Source: Solidesulfovibrio sp. | GTDB lineage: Bacteria; Desulfobacterota; Desulfovibrionia; Desulfovibrionales; Desulfovibrionaceae | DNA length: 64,000 bases | Assembly: GCF_038562415.1 (NCBI RefSeq) | Contig: NZ_JBCFBA010000008.1 | Location: 125,005-189,004 of the forward strand | Reading direction: 5' to 3' | Part shown: positions 18,945-28,585 of the stretch, in pieces | How positions within the stretch are numbered: the first letter of the stretch is position 1 | How the letters are laid out: each line of letters opens with the position of its first letter | Program-made: the position numbers and the translations under genes | Notes under the pieces: generated by a model | Database searches by the model: none | The model's input: the letters and a program-made list of their open reading frames with translations, nothing else | Told to the model about the DNA's origin: nothing

Positions 18945-19769
18945 ATGACCGACGACGAAAAGCGATTTCGGCATCGGGAATTTTGGTTGTGGGAGTTTGC
19001 CCGCCGCAACGAGCAGTATCAGCGGGATTACGATGCATTTGTGCAGGTATGGAGACAGTATACTTCAGCTAAGAATTACATACCTGAAGCCATTTATGCT
19101 GTCTTGTTGTCGATAAAAGGGATTGCTGATCTTGGATTTGTCGACAACCAAAAGGCAGACAGAGTCAATAGGTTTGTAGATGAGGTTTCTGCTGAGATAG
19201 AGATCTTCGTGGATAAGCATAAAAGATTGCCAAAAGACTATAAAAATGGCTTTAACGCCGAAGAAATGTTGAAGCGATTATTAGAAAATGACGAAGGCAT
19301 GTTTGATAGCTATGTTGATTTTGAATTACATGCGGTGGCAACGCCTTCGCTAGAAGTAAAAGATAGCAAGGTCGCTGTGGTTATTGATACGAATATGAAG
19401 ATCGAGCAGGTAATAAATGAAGTATCTTTTATATATTATAATAATAAATACCAAGACCCTATGAAGGCGATCGCGAAAGATGTAACTGACTCATTGATTG
19501 CTTGTAAGCGGTATGAAATTAATGAGTTGGGCAAACGGATCCGTTCCGCAAATCTTCCGCGTTCATGTGGCACTTGGATGTTTGATCACATGGCTCGGGA
19601 TAATGAATTGTCTGAAAAAGAAGTTGTTATTAAATTTATTGAAAAATATGCAGCCGACATTTCGGATAAGCTTGGTGTAAGATCAATGGATGATGAAAGA
19701 AGGTGTTTAAATTTATTGAAGAAAATAAAGGAGTCAGTGGAAAAAATACAGTATTTATCTGTCGTTTAG
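18945..19769 (+). CDS. Unknown protein with FWxWExxRRNxxY N-terminal motif
   Basis: A 274-residue, AT-rich gene with AAGGAG well placed before ATG. The N-terminus REFWLWEFARRNEQYQRDY resembles the start of DUF6499/DUF2285-type regulators found on integrative elements, and a matching motif opens the 40029-41024 protein of island 2. Beyond that the protein is helical, with VAVVIDTNMKIEQVINEV in the middle. I do not assign a function. It is the first plus-strand gene after the integrase pair, a usual place for an island regulator. Confidence 0.6.
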   Translation: MTDDEKRFRHREFWLWEFARRNEQYQRDYDAFVQVWRQYTSAKNYIPEAIYAVLLSIKGIADLGFVDNQKADRVNRFVDEVSAEIEIFVDKHKRLPKDYKNGFNAEEMLKRLLENDEGMFDSYVDFELHAVATPSLEVKDSKVAVVIDTNMKIEQVINEVSFIYYNNKYQDPMKAIAKDVTDSLIACKRYEINELGKRIRSANLPRSCGTWMFDHMARDNELSEKEVVIKFIEKYAADISDKLGVRSMDDERRCLNLLKKIKESVEKIQYLSVV

Positions 19770-19878
19770 TCTGTCAGAGTATTTAGAATTTTCTCTGGTG
19801 CGCTACCTTCTCGAAGCCGTTCAAAAAGGCCCTGTGGGGCTATTCTTTTAGGTTGACAAACGAGTTTGCACCCCGGCA

Positions 19879-19998
19879 ATGGCTGGACATAAGGTTAATT
19901 ATGAGTTTGAAGACAATGAATTCATTGCTATACATTTCAAATTAACGCAAACGACTAAGCAAAAGTTGAAAAAGATCTTACTTCTAAGTTTAAGCTAA
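19879..19998 (+). CDS. Possible 39-residue peptide
   Basis: MAGHKVNYEFEDNEFIAIHF begins a short frame that ends KKILLLSLS. Composition is protein-like, but there is no clear ribosome site and no neighbour link. It may be a remnant of a longer gene. The rest of 19770-20233 shows nothing recognisable. Confidence 0.2.
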   Translation: MAGHKVNYEFEDNEFIAIHFKLTQTTKQKLKKILLLSLS

Positions 19999-20233
19999 AA
20001 CCTAAAAAACTCAGCACAATCCTGGGAACTTTGAAGAAACTTATATTTACCTAAGCAGAAAATAAGAAATGCATCTCACTCGAAAGAAAGATAGAGAAAT
20101 TAATATAAATTTGTTTTCAAGAGTTTTTAGAGAGGGCAACCAGCCACAATAAACAATTTTATCTAGACGTACCATCAAAAAGGCCATTGGATCTTGAGTC
20201 TAATTACTTTTTTATATCAACAAGATAATTCCT

Positions 20234-20278
20234 CAAAAAGGACCCACGCCAATCTCTTACACAATGATTGACGTGGGC
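20234..20278 (-). terminator. Terminator of the MucR-like gene
   Basis: On the minus strand CCCACGTCAATC pairs with GATTGGCGTGGG, and TCCTTTTTG follows. Confidence 0.75.
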
Positions 20279-20299
20279 ACTTCTTATCTCATGAGAAAC

Positions 20300-20875
20300 C
20301 TACTCCGCTTTCTTTGCAGGAGTAGGTGCTTTTTCTTTCAACAGATCAAGAGTAGACATGCCCTTGTCTTTAGCTTGCGCCATCAAATCCTTAAGATCTT
20401 TGAATCCATTCTTTGCAACAAATGGCTTAACTTCATTCCTCTTGATATCATATGCTTTCATGATATTGCTAAGTATTGTGAGAGGGTTGTCTCCACCAGT
20501 CCTAGCATTTCGTTCGATAGTCCCCTGCATGTCTTTTCTAGAAACACCATGCTTAGCCATGTATGCAATACTGTCCATTCCATGTTTTTGTTTAATATGA
20601 ACAGCAAGCGTCTTAAATAGATTTCCGCATTCAGCGCATCTTACCTCTCCATCGACAATTTCGTGCTTAAACTTAGACACTGAAGCAGCGGGCAAAGCAG
20701 GCTTTACTTGTTCTTCCATGGCCATAACATCAATAACTGGACCATTTTCCATTCTTAGAAGATCATCATAGATGACTTTCGTAACTTTCTCGAAATCGGA
20801 GTAGTGAATTTTTCCATGACGCATCTGATCTTTCGCAATATCTTTAGCTTCTGACCACAGCTTCTTATCGATCAT
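20300..20875 (-). CDS. MucR/Ros-family zinc-finger regulator
   Basis: A 191-residue protein with the MucR core VRCAECGNLFKTLAVHIKQKHG near residues 78-97, a C2H2-type finger (Cys-x2-Cys, His-x4-His). The N-terminal part before it (about residues 1-75) is longer than in classic MucR and includes a helical segment KIHYSDFEKVTKVIYDDLL. The Lys/Ala-rich C-terminus is AT-hook-like. Ros/MucR proteins bind AT-rich DNA and often silence acquired genes, so this copy may control the AT-rich genes of island 1. AGGAG precedes the ATG. Confidence 0.82.
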   Translation of the reverse strand: MIDKKLWSEAKDIAKDQMRHGKIHYSDFEKVTKVIYDDLLRMENGPVIDVMAMEEQVKPALPAASVSKFKHEIVDGEVRCAECGNLFKTLAVHIKQKHGMDSIAYMAKHGVSRKDMQGTIERNARTGGDNPLTILSNIMKAYDIKRNEVKPFVAKNGFKDLKDLMAQAKDKGMSTLDLLKEKAPTPAKKAE

Positions 20876-21642
20876 ATGCAGCTCCTGAATAACAATTTTC
20901 TACCAGATAACCCTTCCAGGAAAATGGTGTCAATGTTTCTGATTCAGAAATCTCATCAAAATTTAGTTTGGGGAAATGGGCCTGCCCCGACGCCAGCCCT
21001 GGACACCCTGCTATTTCGCGTCCTCGGGCCCCTTCCAGGGCCGTTTCTCTTGGACGGGACCGCTTCTACTCCCCCAGCGGGAAAAACGCAGAAATACCCC
21101 GCTCCGGCCCAATGACCTGTTTTCTTCGTGACAGGGGGGCCGGCCTAACCCTTTGCCCGTTTAATACCAAACCTGACCAGGCAGTGACTTGAGAAATTAC
21201 GTAGCAGTTTCAGATTGTATTTAAAATAAATTTTATTACACACTCAATGAAATCGAAAACTCATGCAGTCAACACGTAAGTCTTAAATTCAAGCTGTTAA
21301 TTCTTGAGTTGTGTACAAGCACTTTAGATAAGCTCAGTCATGGTAACATTTCATGCCAAGCACGTCAAAGAACATTTAAAATCGAAATTTTATCCGCAAT
21401 TAATCTGCACTGCTTTTGATATCTTATGTTGATCTTAGTTTGCGTGAATTAGAAACCTTTGTGCAGGATATTTTTTGTTTAAAAATGTATAGAAATAGTA
21501 GAGGTGAGGAAATCCAGGTCTCGACGAACAACCCTTGCCGAGACTATGAAGGAGCTGTTGCCATGAGAATACCTTGAAAGCATTAAGAACGATGTCGATT
21601 TGGTGCATATTATCTAGTCAACTTTAACCAAAAAGAGTTTAT
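20876..21642. other. 767-base non-coding stretch before the helicase gene
   Basis: A GC-rich patch (about 20965-21150) with small palindromes such as GGGCCCCTTCCAGGGCC lies inside AT-rich DNA. The part from 21190 to 21642 is strongly AT-rich and has no convincing frame. It may hold the promoter of the helicase gene and silencer sites for the MucR-like protein. No repeat family was found. Confidence 0.35.
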
Positions 21643-23226
21643 ATGAGCACTCAATCAAATATTGCATCTGATGAACAATCGTCCTCTCCAATTGCTTTTC
21701 TTTCAACCAAGCAAAAATATATCGATCAACATGGTGAAAAATATATCGAAATTAAAAAATTTCATAAATATGTTATTGTGAAAGCCTGCGACACTGATAC
21801 ATTAAAATATTTAAATTATGAATACAAAAAATTATCAAACAAAGTAATACAGTGGAACGATTACCAAGAAATTATTGACTGCTTGTTCTTTGATTGTGCA
21901 AATTTGAAGACTGTATACTCATTTACGCGCTTAGGATTTGTCAAAAGTACTCTTTATTATGCTCTTCAAAATCCTGCTAAAGATATAATTGAAATAGATG
22001 CACGCGGCTGGAGATTGTCTGAATCGGCTCGTGCCATATCTGTCCTTGATTCACGGCAACTTCCAGTTAATATGCCTCCAGAACATGGCAATTTAAAAAA
22101 GATACTAAAATACTTTCGCTTGAAAAACAAAGAAGACGAAATGCTTCTGTTGGCATCTATTTGCGCCATGATTCGAGTAGATATCGAACGCCCCATACTA
22201 GGTTTAATTGGCGAACCTGGTAGTGCTAAATCTAGTTGTGCAAAAATGATCCGAAAACTCGTTGAGCCTCGAAATCCTATTTGTTGTGATACGACAATGG
22301 ATGACCACAATTTAGCTATTGTATTTAAGAACAACGACATTCCGCTGTTTGATAATTTGCCTAGCATAAAGAAGAACGTTTCCGACATGTTTTGCAAGTC
22401 GATTACTGGTGGTGGTTTTGAAAAAAGAATGATGTACAAAGACGGGGATACATATAGTTTTAGTTTTAGAAATGGTATAATCTTTACTTCCATCGATATG
22501 CCGAGTGACCGTCCAGATTTTATTGATAGATCAGTAATTATTGAGCTTGAACGTATACCTGAAACTGCATTAAAATCTCAAAAGCAATTACAAGAAAGTT
22601 TTGATTGTGATTTGCCCGAAATACTTTCCGGACTCTTTGATACAGTATCAGGTGCTTTACGGATTGAACAAGATATAGAATTAAAAAAATCTGTCAGACT
22701 CCATGAGTTTGCAATATTCGGATCAGCTGTATGTCACGTTCTAGGATATGATGCAAATTCTTTTATGTTGAATTTAATAAAAAGAACAAAAGATTTGAAG
22801 TCAGATTTAAATTTAACAAAAGACAATATTTTGTGTGCGATTGTTGAGCTTGTTCGAAAACATGATAGTATTGAATGCCTTACCTCTGAATTACTAGAAC
22901 GTATTAAGCCATCTCTCGGGAAAGCTGCGTTTCAAATAAATGCACATGCTTTAGGACATGTAATTAATAAACATTCTGACACTTTTCGCACACTCGGAAT
23001 ATCTTGCTCAAAATTTAAATCTAGAAATGGTACAAGCATAAAGCTTGAAAAGACCGAAGTATTTCAAGACAAATCTTATAATTATGATGAACAGATAGTT
23101 GTTATACGTAACGATATTGCTGAAGGGTATTCGGCTAAGATTGATCCAAACGATGACTATGTAGGTAAAGACATAAATGATGATATTTGCAACGCCGATG
23201 ATGATCAATATAAAGATTTATTCTAA
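21643..23226 (+). CDS. Primase-helicase-like AAA/SF3 ATPase
   Basis: A 527-residue protein. Walker A is GEPGSAKSS near residues 188-196, a Walker B-like DIPLFDNLP follows near residue 230, a sensor-1-type GIIFTS-D near residue 280, and RPDFIDRSV matches the arginine-finger region of D5/P4-alpha-like helicases. The N-terminal 180 residues have no visible primase motif. It is probably the replicative helicase of island 1. It is very AT-rich. The ATG at 21643 has only a weak upstream purine run (AAAAAGAG). A putative origin lies directly downstream. Confidence 0.65.
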   Translation: MSTQSNIASDEQSSSPIAFLSTKQKYIDQHGEKYIEIKKFHKYVIVKACDTDTLKYLNYEYKKLSNKVIQWNDYQEIIDCLFFDCANLKTVYSFTRLGFVKSTLYYALQNPAKDIIEIDARGWRLSESARAISVLDSRQLPVNMPPEHGNLKKILKYFRLKNKEDEMLLLASICAMIRVDIERPILGLIGEPGSAKSSCAKMIRKLVEPRNPICCDTTMDDHNLAIVFKNNDIPLFDNLPSIKKNVSDMFCKSITGGGFEKRMMYKDGDTYSFSFRNGIIFTSIDMPSDRPDFIDRSVIIELERIPETALKSQKQLQESFDCDLPEILSGLFDTVSGALRIEQDIELKKSVRLHEFAIFGSAVCHVLGYDANSFMLNLIKRTKDLKSDLNLTKDNILCAIVELVRKHDSIECLTSELLERIKPSLGKAAFQINAHALGHVINKHSDTFRTLGISCSKFKSRNGTSIKLEKTEVFQDKSYNYDEQIVVIRNDIAEGYSAKIDPNDDYVGKDINDDICNADDDQYKDLF

Positions 23227-23246
23227 TAAATAGTTATCCCAGGGGA

Positions 23247-23290
23247 TCGGATGGGGTGGGTGTGGCAATGTCCATACCCACCCCATTTTT
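23247..23290 (+). terminator. Terminator after the helicase gene
   Basis: ATGGGGTGGGT pairs with ACCCACCCCAT around a 14-base loop, with five T after it. Confidence 0.75.
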
Positions 23291-23300
23291 AGTCCCATGA

Positions 23301-23467
23301 TTACCACGTGGTAACTATTTGATTTTATTAATTATGTGGCAATGTGGTAATGTGACAATGTGGAGCGTATAATTTTTTTTCTTTCTTTCTTCTTTTTTCT
23401 TTATTTTCTTTAAAAAAAAGGAAAAAAAGAGGAATCAGGTAATTGCAACATTGCCACATTGCCACAT
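23301..23467. repeat. Iteron-like inverted repeats, candidate origin
   Basis: TTACCACGTGGTAA (23301-23314) is a perfect palindrome. Then ATGTGGCA, ATGTGGTA, ATGTGACA and ATGTGG follow head to tail at 23334-23363, and the reverse complement of the same unit is at 23446-23467. Between the arms is a pyrimidine-rich tract and a poly-A tract. The layout next to a helicase gene suggests a replication origin or partition site. The rest of the gap to 23656 is AT-rich without a gene. Confidence 0.5.
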
Positions 23468-23656
23468 GTTATTTTATTTCAAGTGGTTACTAGTTTAAAT
23501 TTGTTCAATTCAGTCCGGGGCGGATTGTCGCATATTAATTTTTATACATAGAGTTGAAATTAAAGTTAGTTGCTGTAAATAGGTAGTGTTTGTTCGTGTA
23601 TATTTAGAAAGTATATGGCAATTCAATTATTTATCAATATTGAACAGGGCAACGAT

Positions 23657-25222
23657 CTAGCTATTGTAGATACTCCAACCATGCTTTCCGTTGTTTTTAA
23701 CTTTATACAATTCAATATCTGCTCTTCTTAAAGCTTCGTCTTGAGTGATTGAATCTTCAGACTTAATCACAACACCTCCTAGAGAAATTGTTACATGTCC
23801 ATACCTACTTGAGTTTTGCACTATATTCAGATCGTCAATGCTTTTTAGCAGAATACCCATAAGAGCTTCTAATTGTTTTTGGTCGTCAACATAGGTTAAA
23901 ATAGCAAATTCTTCTCCACCTACTCTGAATAATTTATCTGAATCTCGTCGTAAGCATGAATGCAACGTTACAGCTATTTGTTTCAATACGCTATCTCCTC
24001 CAGTATGTCCTTTTTCATCATTGATTTTCTTAAAATCATCAACATCAATTAAAATAATTGCAAGATAGTTGGATCGTCTATTAAGTACACAAATTTCAGA
24101 CCTTGCGCAATGATCAAACATCCTTCTGTTGTATGTGCTTGTCAAAAAATCCTCTGTTGAAAGCTTGCTGATATGCTTGATACTGTTCAGCAAAATAACA
24201 ACAAGAAGAATGCATATGACAAATAAAAACAATATAAATATAATAGGTAAAACTTTCCATAAAGATGCTGTAGACAGGTCGTACAAGTCAGTCTTGATGA
24301 CTATTGACCAATTGTTTTCTTTAAGTAGAAATCGTGTATATAAATCAAATCCAATTCGAGAAGGTTCTGCTACTTTGATCCTTTCAAGATCTATTTTTTC
24401 AAAATTTGAATCAGTTCCTGTCAGTAGCTCACCTGTGTTCGAGATTAAATAAATAGAAGAATATTTTATTTCGCGATACAATAAATATTTTTGAAGTTTA
24501 TCAATGCTTATATCAATACTTAAAACTCCCCGTAAGATATCTTTCTCATAAACAGGATTACTTACTGTAACCATCAAGCCTTTTCCAGCTTCATCGTTAT
24601 ACACAGGTGTCCAAAATATCTTTCTATTTGGATTATGTTTTGGCAAGGCCCCTTGAATAAAGGGTGTGTCGTACACCTTTTGAGTAAATAGAAAATGATC
24701 AATCCCTACTCTTGGGAATAGATACATAAACTTTTCGAATGATGTATAATATACCCACGGTGTTTCTGGGTCACAATTCATAATTAATTGAAATAAGGGA
24801 GTGAGCAACAGAGACATCGACATTTCTTTTGCCGCTTGAGAACCTTCAGAAGGAATTGACCCATATCCGGTAATGTTGCCAATTTGATTCTCTTCATAGC
24901 CTTTTGGCACATCTAGATAAAAGTTTGACTTATCTTCTGTGTAACGCAGACTTTCAACTGTATTTACATTTGTATTGGTGATGTTGGAGAAATACTGATC
25001 AGTCATGAATCTCATGGCATTCAAAGAATGATAAAACACTTCTATTTCGACATTAAAATTATCTACAATAGATGATCCGTTCTCTTTTATTTCAAATTTT
25101 TCTTTTTCAATATCCTTCAAAAGAAAGTAAACAGCACATGATATTGACAGAAATACAAACAATACTCCAGAACTGACTACGTATTTAATATTGATACGTC
25201 TGAATTTATCAACAGCGTGCAT
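23657..25222 (-). CDS. Membrane diguanylate cyclase with dCache-type sensor
   Basis: A 521-residue protein that would make cyclic di-GMP. A transmembrane helix (YVVSSGVLFVFLSISCAVYFLL) is followed by a periplasmic domain of about 290 residues of dCache type, with the second helix VLPIIFILFLFVICILLVVILL near residue 335. The C-terminal GGDEF domain has the active GGEEF signature, and the inhibitory I-site Arg-x-x-Asp (RDSD) sits five residues before it, so feedback control is expected. The start at 25222 is preferred to 25306 because the first helix follows soon after. An AT-rich gene, it differs in composition from the nuclease module that follows. Confidence 0.9.
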   Translation of the reverse strand: MHAVDKFRRINIKYVVSSGVLFVFLSISCAVYFLLKDIEKEKFEIKENGSSIVDNFNVEIEVFYHSLNAMRFMTDQYFSNITNTNVNTVESLRYTEDKSNFYLDVPKGYEENQIGNITGYGSIPSEGSQAAKEMSMSLLLTPLFQLIMNCDPETPWVYYTSFEKFMYLFPRVGIDHFLFTQKVYDTPFIQGALPKHNPNRKIFWTPVYNDEAGKGLMVTVSNPVYEKDILRGVLSIDISIDKLQKYLLYREIKYSSIYLISNTGELLTGTDSNFEKIDLERIKVAEPSRIGFDLYTRFLLKENNWSIVIKTDLYDLSTASLWKVLPIIFILFLFVICILLVVILLNSIKHISKLSTEDFLTSTYNRRMFDHCARSEICVLNRRSNYLAIILIDVDDFKKINDEKGHTGGDSVLKQIAVTLHSCLRRDSDKLFRVGGEEFAILTYVDDQKQLEALMGILLKSIDDLNIVQNSSRYGHVTISLGGVVIKSEDSITQDEALRRADIELYKVKNNGKHGWSIYNS

Positions 25223-25419
25223 AAGACAGCTCTTTCGTGTAAGGTTAACGGATAACAATCTTGGCGCAACCTGTGAACATACTGGCCATGCACTTCTATC
25301 AAACAATACTAAAATTGCTTATGTATATAGTAATCAATTTATTGACGCGGACAATTGAATGCAGAGTTTAATGTTTAAGTAGTTTATAGAGAAATTATAT
25401 ATGCAAAAGGAGGCTGTAC

Positions 25420-26862
25420 ATGATTAATAATTATTTGCAAGCAGGTTTCCCCGTACTTTCACTCATCACCATTGAATATGATCGTGTCGAACAAGATGTT
25501 CCTTTTGAAGGACATTGGAGTTTCTTCGCCTGGGATTGTCAACGCGGCATTCGCTGCGCAGGAAATCCCAAAGTCGTGGAAGAAATCCTCGATCCAGTCG
25601 CTGCCATTCATTGGCTCAACACCAAGCAGGATACCGTCCTTTTCGCCCACAACCTGCATCTGTTCCTGGACGCCCCGGAAGTCATCCAGAGCATCCAGAA
25701 CGGTACGCAGGCCTGGAAGGCCAGGGGCAACTGCCTCATCATGGTATCGCCCATGGTACAGGTCCGGCCAGAACTTTCCGCCATCTTCACGGTGGTGGAC
25801 CTGCCGCTGCCTGGGCAAGAAACCTTGTTCGCCCTCCAGCAGGAACTCGGATCGCCGCTCAACGTCAGGCCCAATCGCAAGGCCGCACGCATGGCTCGAG
25901 GTTTAACAGAATTCGAAGCCGAATGCGCCTACGCACTTTCCCTTGTGCAAAAACGCTACTTCTCTTCCCGCGTCATTTCCGAACTCAAATCGCAGATCAT
26001 CCGCAAAACCGGTCTTCTCGAAGTCTGGGAACCGGAGTCCATGTCGAAAGTCGGAGGCCTGGGGCAACTCAAGGCCTACATCCGTTCTCGTGCAAAGGCG
26101 TTCGCGCCTGGAAACGAACATCTGCCGCGTCCACGAGGCCTGCTCCTGGTGGGCATACCCGGCACCGGCAAGACGCTTTCCTGCAAGGCCGCTGCCAGCA
26201 TTCTCGGCTGGCCCCTGCTGCGTCTGGACATCGGGGCCTTGAAAGGCTCCCTGGTCGGCGAGTCTGAAAAAAAGATTCGGCAGGCCACACAGATCATCGA
26301 GAGTTTCGGTGAGTGCGTGGTTATGCTCGACGAGATCGAAAAGGGTTTTGCCGGAGTTAAAAGCTCAGGCGAAACCGACGCAGGCACGACATCGGGAATG
26401 TTCTCGCATTTCCTGTGGTGGCTGCAGGAGCACCGCTCCCCGGTCTTCGTCATGGCCACGGCCAACGACATCTCGAAATTGCCACCGGAAACGATCCGGG
26501 CCGGCAGATTCGATGCCGTCTTCATGGTGGACCTGCCCTCCCTGCGGGAGAGGCGGGACATCATCCGTATCATGAACGACCGCTACTACGCCAAAATCCC
26601 TATGGATTTTGCCGATAGGCTGGATGGGTGGTCTGGGTCGGAGATCGAGCAACTGGCCAAGGAAACGGCTTTTACGGGCCTTCTCGACGCCTTCCACGGC
26701 ATCGTCCCCTTGGCCCGCACCATGCGCGAGGACATCGACACCCTGCGCAACTGGGCTCGGACCAGGGCCCGTCCGGCCAATACGCCAGACGACGCCCCGG
26801 AGGAGCAACGCAAGATTCGCGTGAAACTGCCACAGGGCAGTCAAACGCCTACCGTCCAATAA
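25420..26862 (+). CDS. Ycf46-like AAA+ ATPase
   Basis: A 480-residue protein. An N-terminal alpha/beta domain (residues 1-150) resembles the Ycf46 N-domain, with AAIHWLNTKQDTVLFAHNLHLFL. The AAA+ domain has Walker A GIPGTGKT at residues 245-252, SLVGESEKKIRQA, Walker B CVVMLDEIEKG near residue 303, sensor-1 VMATAND and the arginine-finger region IRAGRFDAVF. Ycf46 proteins occur in plastids, cyanobacteria, some bacteria and phages, and their role is unsettled. AAAGGAGG lies 8 bases before the ATG. It leads a tight cluster with DUF1257, DUF2997 and DUF3150 genes. Confidence 0.82.
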   Translation: MINNYLQAGFPVLSLITIEYDRVEQDVPFEGHWSFFAWDCQRGIRCAGNPKVVEEILDPVAAIHWLNTKQDTVLFAHNLHLFLDAPEVIQSIQNGTQAWKARGNCLIMVSPMVQVRPELSAIFTVVDLPLPGQETLFALQQELGSPLNVRPNRKAARMARGLTEFEAECAYALSLVQKRYFSSRVISELKSQIIRKTGLLEVWEPESMSKVGGLGQLKAYIRSRAKAFAPGNEHLPRPRGLLLVGIPGTGKTLSCKAAASILGWPLLRLDIGALKGSLVGESEKKIRQATQIIESFGECVVMLDEIEKGFAGVKSSGETDAGTTSGMFSHFLWWLQEHRSPVFVMATANDISKLPPETIRAGRFDAVFMVDLPSLRERRDIIRIMNDRYYAKIPMDFADRLDGWSGSEIEQLAKETAFTGLLDAFHGIVPLARTMREDIDTLRNWARTRARPANTPDDAPEEQRKIRVKLPQGSQTPTVQ

Positions 26863-26876
26863 ACCAGGAGATGCCT

Positions 26877-27299
26877 ATGTCCCATGTCTCGAAGATCGAA
26901 ATCATCATCAATGATCTCAGCTCATTGAAGCGAGCCTGCCAACGGCTTGGCTTCGACTTCGTGGAAGGGCAAACCACCTACGCCTGGTACGGACGCCTTG
27001 TCGCCCCGGCAAATACGTCCTTACCAGAAGGCGTCTTGGAATCCGACCTGGGCAAATGCGATCATGCCATCCGCATCCCCAACGCCCAATATGAAGTTGG
27101 CGTCCTTTCTCGCAACGGACGCTGGCTGCTCCTGGCGGATTTCTGGGACAGCCGGTTACGCAACGCCATCGGCGAAGACGGCGGTCTGCTCAAACAGGCC
27201 TACGCCATCGAACGCACGGTCCAGGAAGCCAAAAGGCGACGTTACCGCGTCGTCGAACAGGCCACCGAGACCGGTATCCGACTGACCCTTTCCGCTTAA
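26877..27299 (+). CDS. DUF1257 (Ycf35-like) protein
   Basis: A 140-residue protein that begins MSHVSKIEIIINDLSSLKRA, typical of the DUF1257/Ycf35 family, with the CDHAIRIPNAQYEVGVL segment in the middle. No catalytic motif is known. AGGAG is six bases before this ATG, which I prefer to the ATG at 26871. It lies 14 bases after the Ycf46-like gene. The Ycf46-Ycf35 pair is retained together in cyanobacteria and several phages, which points to one shared role. Confidence 0.8.
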   Translation: MSHVSKIEIIINDLSSLKRACQRLGFDFVEGQTTYAWYGRLVAPANTSLPEGVLESDLGKCDHAIRIPNAQYEVGVLSRNGRWLLLADFWDSRLRNAIGEDGGLLKQAYAIERTVQEAKRRRYRVVEQATETGIRLTLSA

Positions 27300-27384
27300 G
27301 TCCCTCTTTCACCAAGATCTTTTGTCCCCGGACCAATACTACCCCCCGCAGGCGCCAACCGGCGTCAATAGAGGTGTTTTGCCT

Positions 27385-27585
27385 ATGTCAAAACAGATCA
27401 TCGTCGACATCGCCCATGACGGCGAAGTCCGCATCGAAACCAAGGGCTTTACCGGCCCCATCTGCCTCGAAGAGTCCCAGTTCATCAAGGACCTTCTGGG
27501 TCAGGAAACAGCCAGGTGCCTTGCCCCCATGTTCTACCAGCGGGGCAAGACCCGTGTGAAAAAACATATTCCGCTTTGCGGATAA
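27385..27585 (+). CDS. DUF2997 small protein
   Basis: A 66-residue protein. MSKQIIVDIAHDGEVRIETKGFTGPICLEES fits the DUF2997 pattern of IxxDGEVxIExxGFxGxxCLE. Its partner set (Ycf46-like and DUF1257) is the one usually seen with this family. It is small and basic at the C-terminus (RGKTRVKKHI). The function is unknown. Confidence 0.78.
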   Translation: MSKQIIVDIAHDGEVRIETKGFTGPICLEESQFIKDLLGQETARCLAPMFYQRGKTRVKKHIPLCG

Positions 27586-27599
27586 TCCGGAGGCACGTC

Positions 27600-28517
27600 A
27601 TGAGCCACGAAAGCATTTTCACCAAGGCCTGCCTGATCCAGTTGGCCACCTCATGCTGGATCGGCACCAGATCGCTGCACCCCAGCCAAATGGAAAATCT
27701 GGGCCACGGCGATTGGCTCAAGGGCCGCAAGCTCTTGATCAATCCCGAACTGCTTGGTCCCATCAAGACGACCATCCAGCAGGCTCGAAAATTCTTGACC
27801 AGGAACGCACTGCCGTTCCCCCTTTCTGGGTTGTACTTGGTTCCCAAAGACACCATCGACGACGTCGACGGCCACCTGGAACTTTTCAAAAACGAGTTCT
27901 GGTCCAAGGTCGAAACGTTTCTCGATTTTTACACCGAGGCACGTGACGAAGCCAGATCGTTCCTTGGCGAGCTTTTCTCCGAGGCCGATTACCCCATGAA
28001 TATCCGTGAGAAGTTCAGTTTCGAATGGCGGTTCGTCACCTTGGCCACGCCCAAGCAGGCGAGCATCCTCTCCCCGGAGGTCTACCAGCGCGAGAAGCAA
28101 AAGTTTCAGGCGCTGATGGACGAGACCCGGGAGATCGCCATCGCCGCTCTCCGTGAGGAGTTCGGTCAGATCGTCGGGCATATGGTGGGAAAACTCTCCA
28201 GTAACGACGGCAAGCCCAGGGCGTTCAAATCCTCCATGCTCAACCGCATCCGGGAATTTTTGGACACCTTCGGCGACCGCAACCTCTTCGGTGACGAAAC
28301 GCTTGCCCAACTGGTTACTGAGGCAAGGAACCTTGTCGGAGACACGAGGTCCAGCCATTTCGGCTACTCCGTGGCCTACAACGAGGTCCTGCGCCAAAAG
28401 ATCACTGGTCAGATGACGCAACTCAAAAGCGCCATCGACGCGGCCATCGAAGAGCTTCCCCGGCGACGTATCCGCCTGGACACGACCGACCGAGGTTCTC
28501 TTCCAGAAGCCGCATAA
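27600..28517 (+). CDS. DUF3150 protein
   Basis: A 305-residue protein. The N-terminal CLIQLATSCWIGTRSL and the LIPKD-like YLVPKDTIDDVDGHL segment recall DUF3150. The rest is helical and charged, with FWSKVETFLDFYTEARDEAR. No enzyme motif is visible. GGAGG lies 7 bases before the ATG at 27600, so the longer frame to 27516 is not used. The gene sits 14 bases after DUF2997 in a four-gene run and is closed by a terminator. Confidence 0.68.
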   Translation: MSHESIFTKACLIQLATSCWIGTRSLHPSQMENLGHGDWLKGRKLLINPELLGPIKTTIQQARKFLTRNALPFPLSGLYLVPKDTIDDVDGHLELFKNEFWSKVETFLDFYTEARDEARSFLGELFSEADYPMNIREKFSFEWRFVTLATPKQASILSPEVYQREKQKFQALMDETREIAIAALREEFGQIVGHMVGKLSSNDGKPRAFKSSMLNRIREFLDTFGDRNLFGDETLAQLVTEARNLVGDTRSSHFGYSVAYNEVLRQKITGQMTQLKSAIDAAIEELPRRRIRLDTTDRGSLPEAA

Positions 28518-28540
28518 TTCGTAACTTCGAAAAAACAGAA

Positions 28541-28565
28541 GGGGTCTCCAACGAGGCCCCTTTTT
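28541..28565 (+). terminator. Terminator after the DUF3150 gene
   Basis: GGGGTCTC-CAAC-GAGGCCCC is followed by five T. It divides the Ycf46-DUF3150 run from the nuclease-ATPase pair, though some read-through is likely. Confidence 0.75.
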
Positions 28566-28585
28566 CAATTGCGAGGAGACTATCC

